A stretch of DNA of 64,000 nucleotides from Leucogyrophana mollusca. Its lineage: Eukaryota; Basidiomycota; Agaricomycetes; Boletales. Below the pieces are notes generated by a model. The model saw nothing but the letters and a program-made list of their open reading frames with translations. It was not told the origin of the DNA and did no database searches. The DNA lies in contig MU266452.1 in assembly GCA_021014945.1 (NCBI GenBank), forward strand, positions 1 to 64,000, given 5' to 3'. Shown piece by piece: positions 1 through 11,259 of the stretch; the stretch's first letter is position 1, and each line of letters begins with the position of its first letter. The translations under genes and the position numbers were made by a program.

Positions 1-1
1 G

Positions 2-181
2 CTCACCCGCGAGGAAGTTCTCGCGCTCTGTGAGAAGCTCGAGGGTGCATGCATGGCATTTGGGGATGCTGGGGTGTCTCTCGAGTTTTCACGGCAGATT
101 CGCCTGTTCCGGGGTCACCTACGACGGGATATGTTACTTCATGCTAAACAGACTACTATCGATACATATTTCAATCTGTAA
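2..181 (+). CDS. 3' end of a DDE transposase-like gene (partial)
   Basis: The window opens inside an uninterrupted frame of 59 codons ending in TAA at 179-181. The peptide is helical and charged. It ends with basic residues followed by an AKQTT-I-D-x-YF tail, which resembles the C-terminal end of fungal pogo/Tigger-like DDE transposases. The catalytic DDE domain would lie upstream, outside the window, so intactness cannot be judged. The assignment rests on tail similarity remembered from the family, not on catalytic residues. It could also be the end of another domesticated transposase or an unrelated helical protein. Confidence 0.45.
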   Translation, partial: LTREEVLALCEKLEGACMAFGDAGVSLEFSRQIRLFRGHLRRDMLLHAKQTTIDTYFNL

Positions 182-604
182 TTCGTACCTACCATTGTAA
201 GAATGATTGGTTTGACCGTGTCACGCTTTTGGCGGGGGTCACATTCTGTCACAAATTTCGTCTTGCATATCTCTAATAATGCATGGCGTTGGAGGGGTTC
301 CCGACGCTATGCATTATGAGCCAGTCAACTGTATCTACAACTAGGGCACCCTCAAGTTCCACCATGATCTCCAAGTTGTTTCAGGGGTTGTAATAGCGAA
401 AAACACGTAGTCTCCCGTAGGCAGACCCTATCATAGGCAGACCCTATAGAAGGAAGACACTCATCTTGCCAACAATCTCGACAGTCGATAACAATTGCGG
501 GAACATCGGATGACGGTGAGTTACATTTTGCATGCTCGTCTATGTATAAATCGTGGTGAGGCTGGCAGTGGCTGAACCTCTCGGACCACGCCGAAAGGCG
601 AACG
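182..604. other. intergenic, no gene seen
   Basis: This stretch lies between the transposase-like fragment and the 3' end of the HAD gene. It contains a short direct duplication (gcagaccctatcata / gcagaccctatagaa near 421-450). No open frame of useful length was found. Confidence 0.5.
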
Positions 605-1498
605 CTACGTCCTACTCACATCACCAGCTCGAGCTCCGAATGCGTGCTCCACAGCATCAGCAAAGTCGCTCATCGTATCAAAGGCCCATGTCCACGGGTG
701 TGACTCCCCTGCGCCCAACAAACTGTCACCTCCCAGTGGTTCAACCCCCACGACGCTGCCTGGTCTCCTGATCCACACACTCCTGAGTCCACGGGCATTT
801 GCGGGACGGATGTCATGAAAGAGCGAATTGGCTACTACGAGGACCTGGGCATCCTGAATATCTTTCGTGCGGAAGTGCGTGCTGGATAGAGTGCGGATGC
901 GATCGAGTGCGGTGGTGAGCGACGCGGGGTCGGGTTTGTAAGTGCCGATCTGCTGTGCCGTTAGTATGAGGGTGAACGGGGATACGCCATCTGGCTGGGA
1001 GAGGAGTTGGTGCGTGCCACGGAAAGAGTTGTCGTCGACGTTGGAGAGAACGACAAGGTCGAAATGGGATTTGAGTTTACGGAGTGCATCGATGGTATCA
1101 GGAAAGGGTTGCCAGCTGGCAATGGAGTGCGCAAACGCAATGGCCGGGTCATCGGACCGGGGGACATCCTGGTCCTGTGCTGCAGCAGACGTTGATGCAG
1201 CTTCTTCTCCGATACCACTCGGCACGACCTCAGCATCGCCCTTCTTCGCGAGCCTGTTCCACACACGCTCCAAGATGGCAGTGTACGGCTCCGTCGGAAA
1301 CCTTGCCTGGAGGTCCGCTTCGACGCTCGCGTATGCCTTGAGTACGTCTTCTGCGGGAGTGTTTTTAGGGAAGAGGGGTGCGATGTGTGCAAGTATGGCA
1401 GACTCCCAGTCGACGAGGGTGCCGTAGACGTCAAAGACGAGGACGCGGTGATGGGTGAGGTCCGGCCGCGGAGATGAGCTGGATGTTGCTGGTGACAT
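605..1498 (-). CDS. haloacid dehalogenase-like hydrolase (type II 2-haloacid dehalogenase family)
   Basis: This is an intronless 297-aa protein of the HAD superfamily. Motif I is FDVYGTLVDWE (residues about 21-31), with the first Asp as the nucleophile. Motif II is the LSNVDD stretch near residue 150. The motif III lysine lies in GTYKPDP, and the acidic motif IV region is SLFHDIRPA. This order and the D-x-Y-G-T-L signature are typical of L-2-haloacid dehalogenase-type proteins. The true substrate in fungi is usually unknown, so only a soluble hydrolase or phosphatase of small molecules is inferred. The ATG at 1498 gives the full cap and core domains. The gene is divergent from the SPX-EXS gene, 327 bp away. 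Confidence 0.88.
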   Translation of the reverse strand: MSPATSSSSPRPDLTHHRVLVFDVYGTLVDWESAILAHIAPLFPKNTPAEDVLKAYASVEADLQARFPTEPYTAILERVWNRLAKKGDAEVVPSGIGEEAASTSAAAQDQDVPRSDDPAIAFAHSIASWQPFPDTIDALRKLKSHFDLVVLSNVDDNSFRGTHQLLSQPDGVSPFTLILTAQQIGTYKPDPASLTTALDRIRTLSSTHFRTKDIQDAQVLVVANSLFHDIRPANARGLRSVWIRRPGSVVGVEPLGGDSLLGAGESHPWTWAFDTMSDFADAVEHAFGARAGDVSRT

Positions 1499-1825
1499 TT
1501 GTGCTATTGGGTGGGACTGGGTGTGTGGTAGACGAGTGTACGACGAGGACGGCTGAAGCTAAAAGGTCTAATTCGCAGAGGACTAAAACGTTCGTCAATA
1601 CCTGACTACCTCTGCGTCATCGGTGCCGCAATTCCCTTTTTTGGAAGCGGAGCATGAGATTCAGCTCGTTCGGGCGATCTCTCGAATGACGTAATATGAA
1701 TTCCGTCTCCCCAGCGCGTTTTTTCGTTGTTTTTATGCCCAGCTTTTTGGTTGTCTGGCTGTAAGAATTGCACCTACGAGCTCGACGCTTTTTATTCACA
1801 ACCAACTTTTCGAGGATCACTAGCA
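1499..1825. promoter_or_regulatory. shared divergent promoter region, HAD gene / SYG1-like gene
   Basis: These 327 bp separate two start codons that point away from each other, so they must hold both promoters. No canonical TATA box stands out. An apparent 88-codon reverse frame over 1617-1883 overlaps the SYG1-like first exon and looks spurious. Confidence 0.6.
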
Positions 1826-4800
1826 ATGAAGTTTGCTCGGTGAGGCATCTTACAGTGTCGTGCTTCTGGTCCAGACCACTCACTAGCTCACCTTCCTAAG
1901 TTATCTTCAGGACACACAGGTACGCGCTGCTAGGACGCCCTGGACCGAACCTTGCACTAACCTCCTGAACAGACACCAGAATGGAAGAGAGCCTACATGT
2001 CGGTCAAGTCTCTCGTTATTATATTCAGCGTCTGATTATCATGGCGCCAGTGATTACCGTGGCCTCAAGAAGAAAATCGGCGCGATCCGCGCTCAACAAC
2101 TCCAGCTCGAAGCTGCAAACTCAACTGCAACCACAGATGTCGACAGAGCGCACCCCGCAAAGGACTTTGCATCTCAACCATCTAATCTCCCGGCCCTGTC
2201 TGAGCGAGGCGCGACCACTTCGCGGTCACGGCCCCCTACCGGGAACACTAATGATAATGCTAATGCTAACGTTAATCCTGACGAAATACAAGCGCCTGGT
2301 GCCATAAGAAAGCGAAATAGCCGTCGCCGTGAGTTATTTTAGCATTTGTCATTGTTGTTTACCGTTACGAGTACGATCCATTAACTCAGGTCCCTCACTA
2401 ACGCTTAAACTCGTGCCCGTCCTGCACTCAAACTCCACTAACACCCACCGCCAGGGCTCGACATCCACCCCGGCCGCACCGCATACCCCACACTCCCCAC
2501 CCGTATTTCCCTTCTTTCGTGATCTCGGTATGTACATTATAATTTTGTCATGTTGCCATCTCAACCCCTCGTCTGCTCTTTTATCCGCGAACCTACCACA
2601 GGCGACCCAACACACCCAACCCCACCACTCCACGTTCTCCTTCCCCTCCTTCCGCCCCTCCATGCGGATTTCTTCGCCTTCCTCGACGCCGAGCTCGAAA
2701 AGATCGACTCATTCTATGCAGAGCGCGAGCGCGAGATGGCCGACCGTGGACGGAGGCTGCACGAGCAGCTCGCGGAGCTCAGAGACCATAGGAAGGTTTT
2801 CTACGTAGGTGGTTTCCCCTTTTTGTATTGTTTTGCCGCCTTGCGTCCTTTTCTATCTTTGGGTGAGCATGGTCGTGTGCGTGTCCCTGCGAGTGTGAGG
2901 TGTACATCAGCGTGCACGTGGGAGTGTGCGCTTGAGGAAGCGCCTGGGGTGCTGTTGCGAGGCATTGCCGTTCCATTAATCTTCCAGCTCACCCCCATTT
3001 CGCACTTAGGAATCAGCCGCGAATGCCACCTTACCGACATGGGCGAACAAAGCACACCTCAGCCTCCCCGCCGCCCTCCTCGCGCTTACCCAGCAGCCTG
3101 CTGCTATCACTGACAAAGCTGACCCCCAGGGCCAGCGTAAGCCTGTCAACGCCAATGGTAAAGTTGTCGACACGAACGGCAAATCACTCGACACAAACGG
3201 AAAGCTTGTTGATTCGTCCGCCCGCAAATCAGTAGACGCGGACGGTAAACGCCTCGGCACGTCGAATGGCAAAGCGGCCGGCCCGGCGCAACGACGCTCT
3301 CGCCTTAGCGCCCTCGGCCTTAGTTCCGACACGGCGAGCGACGGCGAAGACACGGACGGGGGGGACCTCTCCTCTCCTTCGAGCCCCGGAAAGACGTTCC
3401 TGCAGCTTGACAGCGGGAGAACGCTCGTGCAGCCGAATTCGGGGAAGCTCACCAGTACATTTAAGCACGGGACCGGCGCGGATGCGAAGTATACGGGCGG
3501 TGCGGTGACTTCGTCTCCAAAGCACGCTTCGGGAACGGTGTCGCCAAATCGTGCCTCCGGCCCATCGTCGCCGAAGAATGCCAGTGGAACAGTGACACCA
3601 AAGTTCGCCTCTGGCACGACGACGCCGAAGCACGCCGCCGGTACGGCTACTCCGAGACACATCCCTGGAGCATCGACCCCACCGAAACACGACCCGCAGG
3701 AGTACCAGCACGCGAAGAAGAAGTTGAAGAAGGCGGTGGTGGAGTACTATCGGTGCGTGCGTTTACTTGCGTTGTCGTTCTTGTTTTCCGGGAGTATTTT
3801 GTTCTTGGTTGTGGGATGTTGGTGACACCGGGAGCGCTGAAGTGGGCCAGGGAGAGACAAGAGAGGACGAGGTGGGTGTGTGGGATACGCCTCGGGCTTT
3901 AAGCTCTCTTTTATGGGACTGCGAGCTCGACGGCGTGCTTCACATTTCCGTTTTGTGAAGACCTCGTTGCGATCTTGGCCCTGGTTCGGCTGGAGCTTGA
4001 ACATCCATATCTCGCCTCTGCGCTGGTTGAAGCGAGTGTTCCTACTTAGGATCTTGCGCTGCATTCACACGGAGTGACGTCGATTTGCCTTTTGTCCGCA
4101 GGTCTTGGACCCGCGTTCATATCGGGAGTCTTCGTCTTGGACCCTGCAGGCCTCATGCGCTCTTGGCACCTATCCTGATATACCTATCCTTGCTTTCACC
4201 TCCCCCAGTCTATTTTTACCTCCTTCATTTGGTTCATATCTGACGCGTTGTGACACTGCAGTGGACTGGAGGTCTTGAACAACTACCGCGTACGTGATCC
4301 ATCTTCTACTTTCTTGGCGTGACTCTCACGTATCTTTCTACCTCGCTCGACACACGTACTGTACGCCCTGGACTCCTTGGGTATGTGCGCTATCTCAATG
4401 TATGCGTCACACCCTGGGTGTATGCGTCGCCTCTTGGGGGTCTTCACTTCCTTTCGGATGTACTCGTCATTTACATATTACTGGGATCAACGTTCTGTCA
4501 CCTGGACCCCCTTATGCACCCGTTCTTGGATCCGCACACTGCCTCGTCCTCGTCGATCGCCACCACCTCTCGCCTGGCCAATTCCCCACTCACAGATCCT
4601 CAACCTCACAGGCTTCCGCAAAGCACTCAAGAAGTATGAGAAGCTTACAAAGGTGCCCGCACAGCAGGCGTATATGCGGGACAAGGTGCGTCGTGGTTTG
4701 CTTTGATGGTTGGGTGCGGGAATTTGGTGGGTGGTGGGTGGTGGGTGGTGCATGGTTCTTTGCATCGCCAACATCAGAATCCCACTCCTCACCTCATGCT

Positions 4801-7489
4801 CAATCGCGGCTGTGGCGTCTTCCTCGCCCTCCATTTTCAAAGGCACCTCGTAGTTAAACGCAGGAATGTCTTTCACGAACTCACGCGGAATATTCAGGTC
4901 GAACCCTCTGCCTTCGCCTCGGGTGCGGCAGTCAATGCGATGCTGAAGGAGATGGAGGAGCTGTTTGCAGCTCGGTTCGGTGCGTCCTGTGATTTGGGGT
5001 GTGTTGAGTGTGGAATTGCTAATCTGTTTTGTCTCGCTTCGTCTGTCTCTCGTTTTCCTCTCATCTGACGCGTCAATCGATGATACGAACGTCCCTCCTA
5101 TGCGTCCCCTCCACTCCGATTGTTCTCGCCACGCATCAATCCTCGCACACCATGCATGAGTAGAGCGCGGAGACAAGAAAAGGGCACTCAATAGGCTACG
5201 TGTCGGTCCTACACAAAAATCACACCACTTTAGCACCTTCCGTTCGGGGATGTGGCTTGGACTTGCGGCCCCCGCTGTCGTTGCTGGGTTTATTCTGTGT
5301 GAGTCTCCTGCGATGTGTCCTTTGCGTCATACGGTGACAATCTTGTACCGTGTACTGACATGTCCGGCGACAGGCTTCCAAGAGGATACGCGCCAAGATC
5401 TGCCAGCATGGAACATTCTACTCTTCATCTACTCCATTCTTCTTATCCCGACGCTCTTTGTATTGTTGATTGGGCTCAATGTCCTTGTGTGGGCGCAGGA
5501 GAGGATTAACTACGCGTTTATCTTCGGTTAGTGCCTTTTCTTCCATTTTGACTAGCTCGCTGAGCTAATTGAATTTGCGTCACCTTGTAGAGCTGGACTT
5601 GAGGTCGCGTTTGGATCATCGGGAATATTTCGAGGTATGTTGACTTGATACTTCTGCTGCTAGTCGAAACAAACGCGGGTCATCGTGCACGTAGCTTCCG
5701 TCCTCACTTCTATGTGCTCTCGCCTATGCGTTCCTGCTCTCTTTCGCGAGAATGGGGGATCCACTAATATGGCCGCTTGTGTGGCTCGCACTGGTTGCTG
5801 GAGTCATGTTCAATCCTATCAAGGTGCGTTGCAGTGTGCTGTGCCGGAATGTCGATGCCTAACATTGTCCTCGCAGAGCTTGATGTGGGGCCGTACGCGG
5901 TGGTGGGCTATCAAGAACGTCGCGAAACTAGGGGCCAGTGGGGCATGGACAGTCGAGGTAAGCATCATCTATGCAGCTCTCCTCCCATCATTCCTCACCA
6001 CCTTCTTGTTCAGTTCACGGATTTCTGGCTCGGGTAACGTCCATTGCCACTCTATTGATCTGCGTCCTCAATGTTTTTGTAGTGACCAATTCTGCAGCCT
6101 TGTATATACCCTTTCGGATCTCTACTTCGTCGGCTGCTTTTACACGCGATACTTTCCTTCTATACCCCCCAACACCAATTCCGTTCCCAGTCCTACTTCG
6201 TCTCCTGCGCCCTTCCCTTCCCTTCTTGCTTCACCTCCTACGTCGTCTCTGCTCGGTTCTTCCTCTATAATTACCCCACGCGGGCCATTCGACGGCCTCA
6301 TTTCATCAGCACACGACCCTTCAGTACAGCAGGCCTGGACTACATGCGGTACGGCGAACAACTGGGGCGTGTACTTCGTCCTTGGGACTCTCCCGTTCCT
6401 TGTGCGGTTTGTGCAGAGTTTGCGACGTTACTATGATTCGCGTCTGTCAACGCATTTGATCAATGTAAGTTACTTCGTCCTTTTCGCGTTCCGCGCTTTC
6501 GACAACGTTTGCATGCATAGGCGGGCAAGTATGGAATGGGCCTCGTATATTATTTCTTCTATTACTACTGGCGGCACAAAGGTGCGTTTTGTTTCGATTG
6601 AAAGATGTGTGGTGCTGAGCTGGGTATAGGAAACCAGGACGGTGGCGCGAGCTTTGTGCTTTGGTGTCTGACGGCTACAATATACGCATTATATGCGTGC
6701 GCTTGGGTGAGCATACTTACCGTCTACCTGAGATATGGTGTTTACCCTCGACCCACGCAGGACTTCTTGATGGACTGGTCAGTTTGTAAGCCACACGCTC
6801 GATACTTCCTGCTCAGGCCAGAACTGGTCTATACGACGCAAATACCCGTACGTGGACCTTCTTTCCTTCCATCTCTTGTTTTCTTTTTCATTCATGTCTT
6901 GCACAGATGTATTACGTTGCTTTGGTGAGTACGAGTTCGTGGGTCGGGTATTGCGCACTCAGCAATTCGGCGATGTTAGGTATCGAATCTACTCCTCCGA
7001 TTTATATGGGTGCTGTATATACCCGAGCGAGGACCGAATCTTACGCTGCGGACTTTCATTGCCGCGCTTTTGGAGATGGTTAGGAGGGTGCAGTGGAATT
7101 TCTGTGTGTACCGCCCATTTCCTTCACACTTTTGGCCGTTTCTCCCTCGTTCTTCCCTCGGCCTAACCTTTTCCCTACCCTTATAATGCCCTACATTAAC
7201 CATCCCCTCTCTACTCTTCTTAATTCCCGATATCCTTTTCCCCGTCCCAACCCCACTCATGCCTTCTCCCCTTTCCCCAGATCGTTTAGAAAATGAGCAC
7301 CTCGGTAATATGGATCAATACCGCGTCACTCGTGAGGTGCCCCTCCCATACCATTTCGACACAGGGCACTCCAATGGAGAAGACGATGACGAAGCGGATG
7401 GGGACGAGGATGGCGTGGAGGCGTCTTGGTTGCGACGACAACTTACAAGAGAGTCGAGGAAGATGTCACGTGAGGCGGAAGAAAGCTAA
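1826..7489 (+). CDS. SYG1: SPX-EXS domain protein (SYG1/XPR1 family, phosphate sensing/export)
   Basis: Twenty-three exons splice to a 1,046-aa frame: 1826-1839, 1901-1919, 1973-1998, 2051-2328, 2390-2527, 2602-2804, 3010-3752, 4262-4289, 4596-4685, 4898-4979, 5164-5298, 5374-5526, 5591-5634, 5695-5823, 5877-5957, 6014-6033, 6083-6464, 6521-6581, 6630-6706, 6761-6847, 6907-6924, 6980-7103, 7281-7489. The N-terminus MKFARYLQDTQ|TPEWKRAYIDYRGL is the first SPX helix pair. The domain closes with LNLTGFRKALKKYEK, carrying the Lys cluster that binds inositol pyrophosphates in the family. A long low-complexity insert splits it. After ERGDKKRALNRLR come several membrane helices and an EXS domain (FTDFWLGDQ, YYFFYYYWR). 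The C-tail is acidic. Family knowledge: SYG1/XPR1 proteins sense inositol pyrophosphates, and XPR1 exports phosphate. The exon 1 start is strongly supported by the MKF signature; introns 7 (509 nt) and 8 (306 nt) are unusually long. Confidence 0.92.
3147..3680 (+). repeat. two degenerate amino-acid repeat blocks inside the SPX linker of the SYG1-like protein
   Basis: Within exon 7 the protein shows a first block of NGK-x-x-DTNGK-type repeats (about 3147-3270). A second block has roughly 11-13-residue repeats of the form P-K-H-A-S-G-T-x-(S/T)-P (about 3500-3680). The DNA is correspondingly repetitive and GC-rich. Such Ser/Thr/Pro-rich loops are typical phosphorylation and disorder segments, but this repeat sequence is not part of the SPX fold. 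Confidence 0.7.
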
Positions 7490-8399
7490 CTTTTCAGGGA
7501 GTTGTTTTTGACTTGGTCGGCTTATGGGATGTTGTTTGGAGGTGGTGGGTCATGGGTGAGTTCCCAGGCGGTATCCGTGTCGTGGCAGGACTAGGCACCG
7601 ATGCTGCGAGATCGGGATGGGGACAACGAGATTAGAGTCGTCACCATATACCATTGGTCAGTCTTATTCTACACGAAACTATTACGAGAGAATCAACAGT
7701 ATATCATGCATCAGGGCACATTTACTGTAAGCCCACAGAATACATAAGACTTCAAACAGCGAATAGCCTAGATAAATTAAAAGCAGGCGAAAGAGATGGT
7801 CAAACGCAACGCGTCTCGGCAGCACATTCCACAATAAATCGATGTATGAAATTCTCACGCGGCCCAAAAGCATGTCGAGGGAATCACGACTTGTGCCAGT
7901 GCTGTTGAGGATTCGGGGGATCAAGCAGCTTAGCGCCCTGTGCCTGCTATATAAACAACCATGGTGGCTTGCGCTAGACCCAACATGAGCACGGCCGCAC
8001 TACGGCCCTCTGTAGTGGGTACGGTATTGTGGCAGCCGTTTTGTTCTACATCCCTTTCGCGGAGGCTCCCCAGATCAAAGAACGAGTTGTTGGGACACCC
8101 TTAGCAGATGCAACGTCCTTATGGTTGCTGGCTTTATCCGGAGCTGTAATTGTCATCGGATTCGTAGCCGCGATTTACTACCCATGGAACGCGGAGGAGC
8201 TAGACGACGCACGACACCAGCGTCTCGGATTTGAAGGAGTCAACGTGTTCGATAATCTTATCTTCCTCGTTTTCAGTGACAAACATCCAATGATATCGTG
8301 CGAAAAAGCCAGCGACTTGGTATCACAGCATTACTCTGATATTTGTGCCATATACCTTTTGTATACCTCATATCACTTTCAAGCACTGGGGAATAAAAC
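7490..8399. other. 3' flank of SYG1-like gene and entry to the repeat island
   Basis: The first part is 3' UTR-like. A clear TATATAAA box lies at 7948-7955. Downstream, an open frame (about 7978-8592, forward) encodes two hydrophobic stretches (near 8020-8060 and 8120-8190). It has no in-frame ATG before the hydrophobic part and runs straight into the first repeat unit. It may be a gene remnant or an unresolved spliced gene; no family was recognised. Confidence 0.4.
7948..7955 (+). promoter_or_regulatory. TATA box (TATATAAA)
   Basis: This is a perfect TATA element followed by an ATG in good context (ACCATGG) at 7961. The frame from that ATG is open for only 47 codons, so it is unclear which transcript uses it. 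Confidence 0.4.
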
Positions 8400-8701
8400 T
8401 TCTCATCCAGAGGTTATAAAGCGCCATGGTACCTCAAGGATTCCATTCCTGTTCCCTCACTCGAGACCGATACTCGAAGCTCCCATTGAGGAAGCCTCGG
8501 TCACTCCTGTGAGATCACTGAATCATCTACCATCGACCACTGCCGTACAGTCCGAACTTCTGATCATATCCCACTTCGATCAGCCCTCTTAGCTCTCTAC
8601 GGTCAGTATCATCACGAACCCTACGCCTCGACCGTATAGCTGACGCCGTCTTCTCACCGCACTGCGCCAGAATCTTTCGCGGGTGAAGACACCTAACCTC
8701 G

Positions 8702-8993
8702 ATGGACGCGGGACCCCGAGACATCGCCTTCGTTCTGCTCGCTGTCGCCATCTCGGGAATATGCTTGCTCACCGGAATACACCGTTCCATCAACGTCAAT
8801 ATTTACTACAACAGCCTGAATGTAAGCCAAAGCGACGATTCTGTGGTACAGTCTGTGTAAGTAAAACTCGGGTGGGGGTTATTGGTAAATATTGTGGCTT
8901 ACCAGTCTCTCCTCGCAATTCTTTGACCTGGTAAGGTGGGCGAGAATGAAGAACGCGATGCTGGGGAAAGCAGGATGCCAGCCAAGCACCTAG
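8702..8993 (+). CDS. small single-pass membrane protein, copy 1
   Basis: Exons 8702-8856 and 8936-8993 give 70 aa; if the intron is kept, translation stops at 8858-8860 after 52 aa. The protein has a short N-terminus with MDAGPRD, one hydrophobic helix (residues about 9-26), then a polar segment with HRSINVNIYYNSLN and a DDSVVQ motif. The donor is a perfect GTAAGT. Compared with copies 2 and 3, the acceptor AG lies 1 nt later and an extra A sits in the GGGGAAAGC run. The two shifts cancel, so the tail stays the same length and ends with the same residues but has a basic middle. There is no recognised family. A function at a membrane is only inferred from the helix. Confidence 0.6.
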
Positions 8994-10379
8994 ATCGACA
9001 CAGGCTCAAGTTAGTGTCAGTATGTCCAGACCTGGCCGATCTTTTAACTAACATCCTTCATTGGTCCTTTAAGCAGTGTCCCTTGTGAATATTTTCGCCG
9101 GCGGGCTCAGTGTGCATTAGCCCGAAATCATTTCCCGTTAGAGATTGTGTATGTTGCCGTTCATATGTACTTGTGTAGACGCTGTCGCGACGTCCACTAT
9201 CTCATTCCTCATTCCTCATCTCAAGCTTGAAGAATAACTACTCAGGCGGCATGTATCTACAATGTACAGAAAGTGTCACCCGATCAGGTAAGTTGACCGC
9301 CTTCCCCAAACGCCAGTACCACGCTTGAAGTTTGTGTGCAGCAAGTGCCACCACCAAAGCTCGAGAAGTATCATGCTCATTACACATGTGCCAATGAGCC
9401 AAAGCATAATAACGGGGACCAGGATCGGTTCTCGTGAATTTACTCGACACGAACCTCCACCAATTCGCAAACCAATAGGGCAAAGCGATCATGTGATGTA
9501 CTAGGGGCTTCCCCGCATGCCGCAGCTAGGGTACCACAATGGAAACTACATACAGCGTCCCACAGAAGGTTTGTAAACGGGTATCTAGGCTTATGAGTGA
9601 CTTACCTTCAGTCGTGACTAGAAGACAGGCTCGGTATCTGCGCTCAATGCTTATAAATGCGGATAGCCCCGGAGATCCGGCATTGAGAGCAGGCACCGCT
9701 CCGTGTGTTCGTCTCAAGTCTGATACTGTGGGTGGAAACGGGGATTTGGAGCCTGAGCGAGTGGTAATATAAGTAGGAGGTAGCGCTCGCCTTCCTGTCG
9801 TGCTCGAATCCTGCCAGCGCTACCCCGGTGTGTGTAGGTTCAGTTGGTGTTCATCAAGTCTTGGGCCTACTTGCAAGAATCTTGTTAGAAATCTATTTAT
9901 ATCCTTCCGTAACTTATTTATATCCTTCCGTTACTTATTTATGTCCTCCTGCGAGTTATTTAAATCTGTCTTCAACCTCTCTTCAATCTATCTGTCGTCG
10001 TGTTTGAGTTGTTTTCATCTTGTCGCCCGTCTTTCCCAGGATTGTGTGTCACTCTTTAACTGCCATGAGATCAAAGCGCCATGGTATATCAAGGGCTTAA
10101 TTCGAGGAAATCCCTCCTTCCCCCATATCACTCGAGGCCCATCGAGGAAGCCTTGGTCACTCCTGTGAGACCATTCACCCACATCTGAGTCGTCTACCAT
10201 CGACCGCCAGAATACACGTCAGCCTCTAATCGTACCCCACTTCGTTCAGCTCTCTCGGCCTTCTACCGTTAGTATTAGCATGCATGCATGCGTGCTTCGT
10301 CTTGATCGTATAGCTGACATCTTGTTCCCACTATCCACACTGCACCAGGCTCTTTCGTGGGTAAAAATACCTAAACTCG

Positions 10380-10670
10380 ATGGACGCGAGACCCCGAGAG
10401 GTCGTCTTCGTTCTGCTCGCCGTCGCCATCTCGGGAATATACTTTCTCACTGGGATACACCGCTCCATCAACGTCAATATCTACTACAATAGCCTGAATA
10501 TCAACCAAAGCGATGATTCTGTGGTACAGTCTGTGTAAGTGAAACTCGGATGGGGGTTATTGGTAAACATTGCGACTTACTGGTCTCCCCTCACAATTTC
10601 TTGGCCTAGTAGGGTGGGCGAGAATGAAGATTGCGGTGCTGGGGAAGCAGGATGCCAGCCAGGCACTTAG
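10380..10670 (+). CDS. small single-pass membrane protein, copy 2
   Basis: Exons 10380-10534 and 10613-10670 give 70 aa; intron retention gives 52 aa. The layout is the same as in copy 1: MDARPRE, one hydrophobic helix with FLTGIHR at its end, the INVNIYYNSLN core, and DDSVVQSV before the splice site. The second exon encodes an acidic, Cys-containing tail (VGENEDC...). From TGI to SLN (17 codons) it differs from copy 1 at five codons, all synonymous, which argues for a selected protein rather than a random frame. The 3' half of its repeat unit is missing, so unit 3 begins immediately after the gene. Confidence 0.65.
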
Positions 10671-11259
10671 ATCAATGCAGGACCTGAGCCAGTGGTAATA
10701 TAATGCGCCCGCCTTCCCGTCGTACTCAGATCCTGCCAGCGCTACCCCAATGTATATAGATTCAATCAGCGTTCGTAAAGTCTGGGGCTTACAAGAATCT
10801 TGTTAGAATCCATTTATATCTTTCTGCCACTGTTACAATTATTTTATGTTCTTATGTCCAGTTGTTTGAGTTTGTTTGCCTGGTGTTAACGTTGTCACAG
10901 GATGCGGCATCGACATATTAACTGCAATGAGCTCAAACTCAAGCATGGTGTTTCAAGGGCGCAATCCGAGGAAATTCCTAATTCTCCTATATCACTCGAG
11001 ACCGGTACTCAAAGCTCCCATCGAGGAAGCCTCGGTCACTCCTGTGAGACTGCTCACCCATATCTGAATCGTCTACCATCGACCGCCGGCGTACGAGTCG
11101 AACTTTTAATCATACATATCCCCCTTCGATCGGCCCTCTTAGCCTTCTACTGTTAGTATTGTCATGCATGCGTCTTTCGTCTCGATCATATAGCTGACAT
11201 CCTGTTCCTACTATCCACGCTGGACCAGAATCTTGTGTGGGTGAAAACACCTAACCTTG

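Noticed and set aside
942..1427. 161-codon forward frame
   Set aside because: It is antisense to the HAD gene, which has all HAD motifs; it is a shadow of a GC-rich coding region.
4487..5236. 249-codon reverse frame across the SYG1-like gene
   Set aside because: It covers introns and exons 9-11 of the forward gene whose spliced frame matches the SPX-EXS family; the reverse peptide has no motif.
9238..9717. Reverse-strand frames in repeat unit 1 as a second gene of the repeat
   Set aside because: The matching region of unit 3 does not keep the same frame or start codon; only a donor-like site is shared, so at most a noncoding transcript is supported.
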